This document shows, in pieces, positions 5,012 to 6,098 of a stretch of DNA of 6,098 nt. Source of the DNA: Acidobacteriota bacterium. Lineage in GTDB: Bacteria > Acidobacteriota > Vicinamibacteria > Vicinamibacterales > UBA2999. A program made the translations under genes and the position numbers. Each line of letters starts with the position of its first letter. Position 1 is the stretch's first letter. The notes beneath the pieces were generated by a model that was not told where the DNA came from, did not search any database, and saw only the letters and a program-made list of their open reading frames with translations. Location: NCBI GenBank assembly GCA_013813075.1, contig JACCSI010000040.1, forward strand, positions 1 to 6,098. Reading direction: 5' to 3'.

Positions 5012-6098
5012 TTGAGAGCCGTTGACATCATTCGATTGAAACGCGACGGCGAGGCGCTGCCGCGGCCCGCCATTGATGAGTTCGTGGCTGGGCTCGCGGA
5101 TGGCTCATGGGCCGATTATCAGGTGTCGGCCATGCTGATGGCGATCGTGCTGCGCGGCATGAGCTCGCAAGAAACCGCCTGGCTCACCGACGCAATGGTG
5201 CGATCCGGCACGCGCGTCAACCTCTCGTCGATACCGGGGATTAAGGTCGGCAAGCACAGCACCGGCGGCGTCGGCGACAAGCTCTCAATCGTGCTCGCCC
5301 CCGTGGTCGCCGCATGCGGTGTCGTCGTGCCCAAGATGTCGGGTCGCGGGTTGGGCCATACCGGCGGCACACTCGACAAGCTCGAATCCATTCCCGGATT
5401 CCGCGTTGCGCTGTCGCTCGACGAATTCGTGGCGATGCTGCGAGACCTCGGCTGCTGCATGATCAGCACGACCAAAGACATCGCGCCGGCGGACAAGACG
5501 CTGTATGCACTGCGCGACGTCACCAGCACGATTGAAAGCATCCCGCTGATCTCTGCGTCGGTGATGAGTAAAAAGCTGGCCGAAGGGAGCAATGCGGTTG
5601 TGCTCGACGTCAAGTGCGGAAGCGGCGCCTTCATGAAAACCCGGGCAGACGCGCTCGCGCTTGCGCGTTCTCTGGTCTCGATTGGCAACGCGAACGGTGT
5701 CCGCACGGAAGCCTTCATCACCAACATGGACGCGCCGCTCGGCAGCGCTGTTGGCAACGCGCTCGAGATCGCCGAGTGCGTGGCGACGCTGCGTGGCGAA
5801 GGTCCGTCCGACGTCCACGAGCTGGTGGTCACGCTCGGAGCGCGGATGCTGCGACTGGCCGGGAAGGCAACCACGGACGCTGCGGCGGCAGCGCACATTC
5901 AGGGCGCCTTGCGAAACGGCGCGGCTCTCGCAAAGTTCGAGGCGATGGTGGAGCGCCAGGGAGGCGATTCGGCGGTGGTTCGCGACCCGCAGCGGTTGCC
6001 GCAGGCGTCGCATCGGCATATTGTTGCAGCTCCCTCGGCCGGATACGTGACCCGAATCGACGCGGAACTGATCGGGCGAGCCTCGGTCGCCCTGGGCG
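5012..6098 (+). CDS. pdp: Pyrimidine-nucleoside phosphorylase / thymidine phosphorylase (deoA/pdp family), 3' end outside window
   Basis: This cytoplasmic salvage enzyme cleaves pyrimidine nucleosides with phosphate to give the free base and (deoxy)ribose-1-phosphate. About 362 of an expected 430-450 residues are present; the frame is open at the right edge. Numbered from TTG 5012, the phosphate and base contacts fall at the positions I recall for Geobacillus PyNP: K81 and S83 in KHSTGGVGDK, S110 and T120 in SGRGLGHTGGTLDKLE, then R168, S183 and K187. LDVKCGSGAFMKT and the C-terminal APSAGYVTRIDAELIG stretch also match the family. Residue 108 is Lys, as recalled for PyNP enzymes that accept uridine and thymidine; E. 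coli thymidine phosphorylase has Met there. The start gives the usual MRAVDIIRLKRDG opening. GTG at 5009 is immediately upstream and equally possible, and no strong ribosome binding site decides. The gene is divergent from the minus-strand cluster, with no evident functional link. Confidence 0.95.
   Translation, partial: MRAVDIIRLKRDGEALPRPAIDEFVAGLADGSWADYQVSAMLMAIVLRGMSSQETAWLTDAMVRSGTRVNLSSIPGIKVGKHSTGGVGDKLSIVLAPVVAACGVVVPKMSGRGLGHTGGTLDKLESIPGFRVALSLDEFVAMLRDLGCCMISTTKDIAPADKTLYALRDVTSTIESIPLISASVMSKKLAEGSNAVVLDVKCGSGAFMKTRADALALARSLVSIGNANGVRTEAFITNMDAPLGSAVGNALEIAECVATLRGEGPSDVHELVVTLGARMLRLAGKATTDAAAAAHIQGALRNGAALAKFEAMVERQGGDSAVVRDPQRLPQASHRHIVAAPSAGYVTRIDAELIGRASVALG

Noticed and set aside
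5119..5898. 259-residue minus-strand open frame
   Set aside because: It is antisense to the phosphorylase, which has its full set of binding residues in the plus frame.

Overview
The window is GC-rich, compact bacterial DNA. It carries a minus-strand gene cluster (about positions 4821 down to 1) that points away from a plus-strand pyrimidine-nucleoside phosphorylase gene, which runs off the right edge. No mobile element, rRNA, tRNA or CRISPR array is visible. The high GC, and the pairing of an HD-GYP protein with a HEAT-repeat protein that share an N-terminal module, suggest a soil-type Acidobacteriota (Vicinamibacteria-like) or similar lineage. That assignment is a low-confidence guess from gene style, not a database result.

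Layout from right to left on the minus strand: (1) 4821-3756, a broken HD-GYP gene. It has an apparent one-base insertion, an internal deletion of about 330 bp that removes nearly the whole HD core, and a one-base deletion. (2) 3778-1532, an intact 748-residue HEAT-repeat protein whose start overlaps the end of the broken gene by 23 bp. (3) 1532-138, an intact 464-residue HD-GYP protein that starts in a TAATG overlap behind a perfect AGGAGG ribosome binding site. (4) After 52 bp, the first 28 codons of a probable lipoprotein (GTG at 85) run off the left edge. Genes 1-3 look like one ancestral transcription and translation unit.

The main biological point is that all three larger minus-strand genes open with the same kind of module, marked by an LYxxxHP motif near residue 30 and a later VDG/FDG-like strand. 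One copy sits on HEAT repeats and two sit on HD-GYP domains. This looks like a small paralogous signalling set, plausibly cyclic-di-GMP related, in which one enzyme copy has decayed.

On the plus strand the phosphorylase has every phosphate- and base-binding residue I can check, at the family's standard numbering. The roughly 190 bp between the divergent genes holds a possible promoter (CTGACA / TATACT) and several inverted repeats. One segment there can pair with either of two identical partners, which would fit a structured leader of the phosphorylase mRNA.
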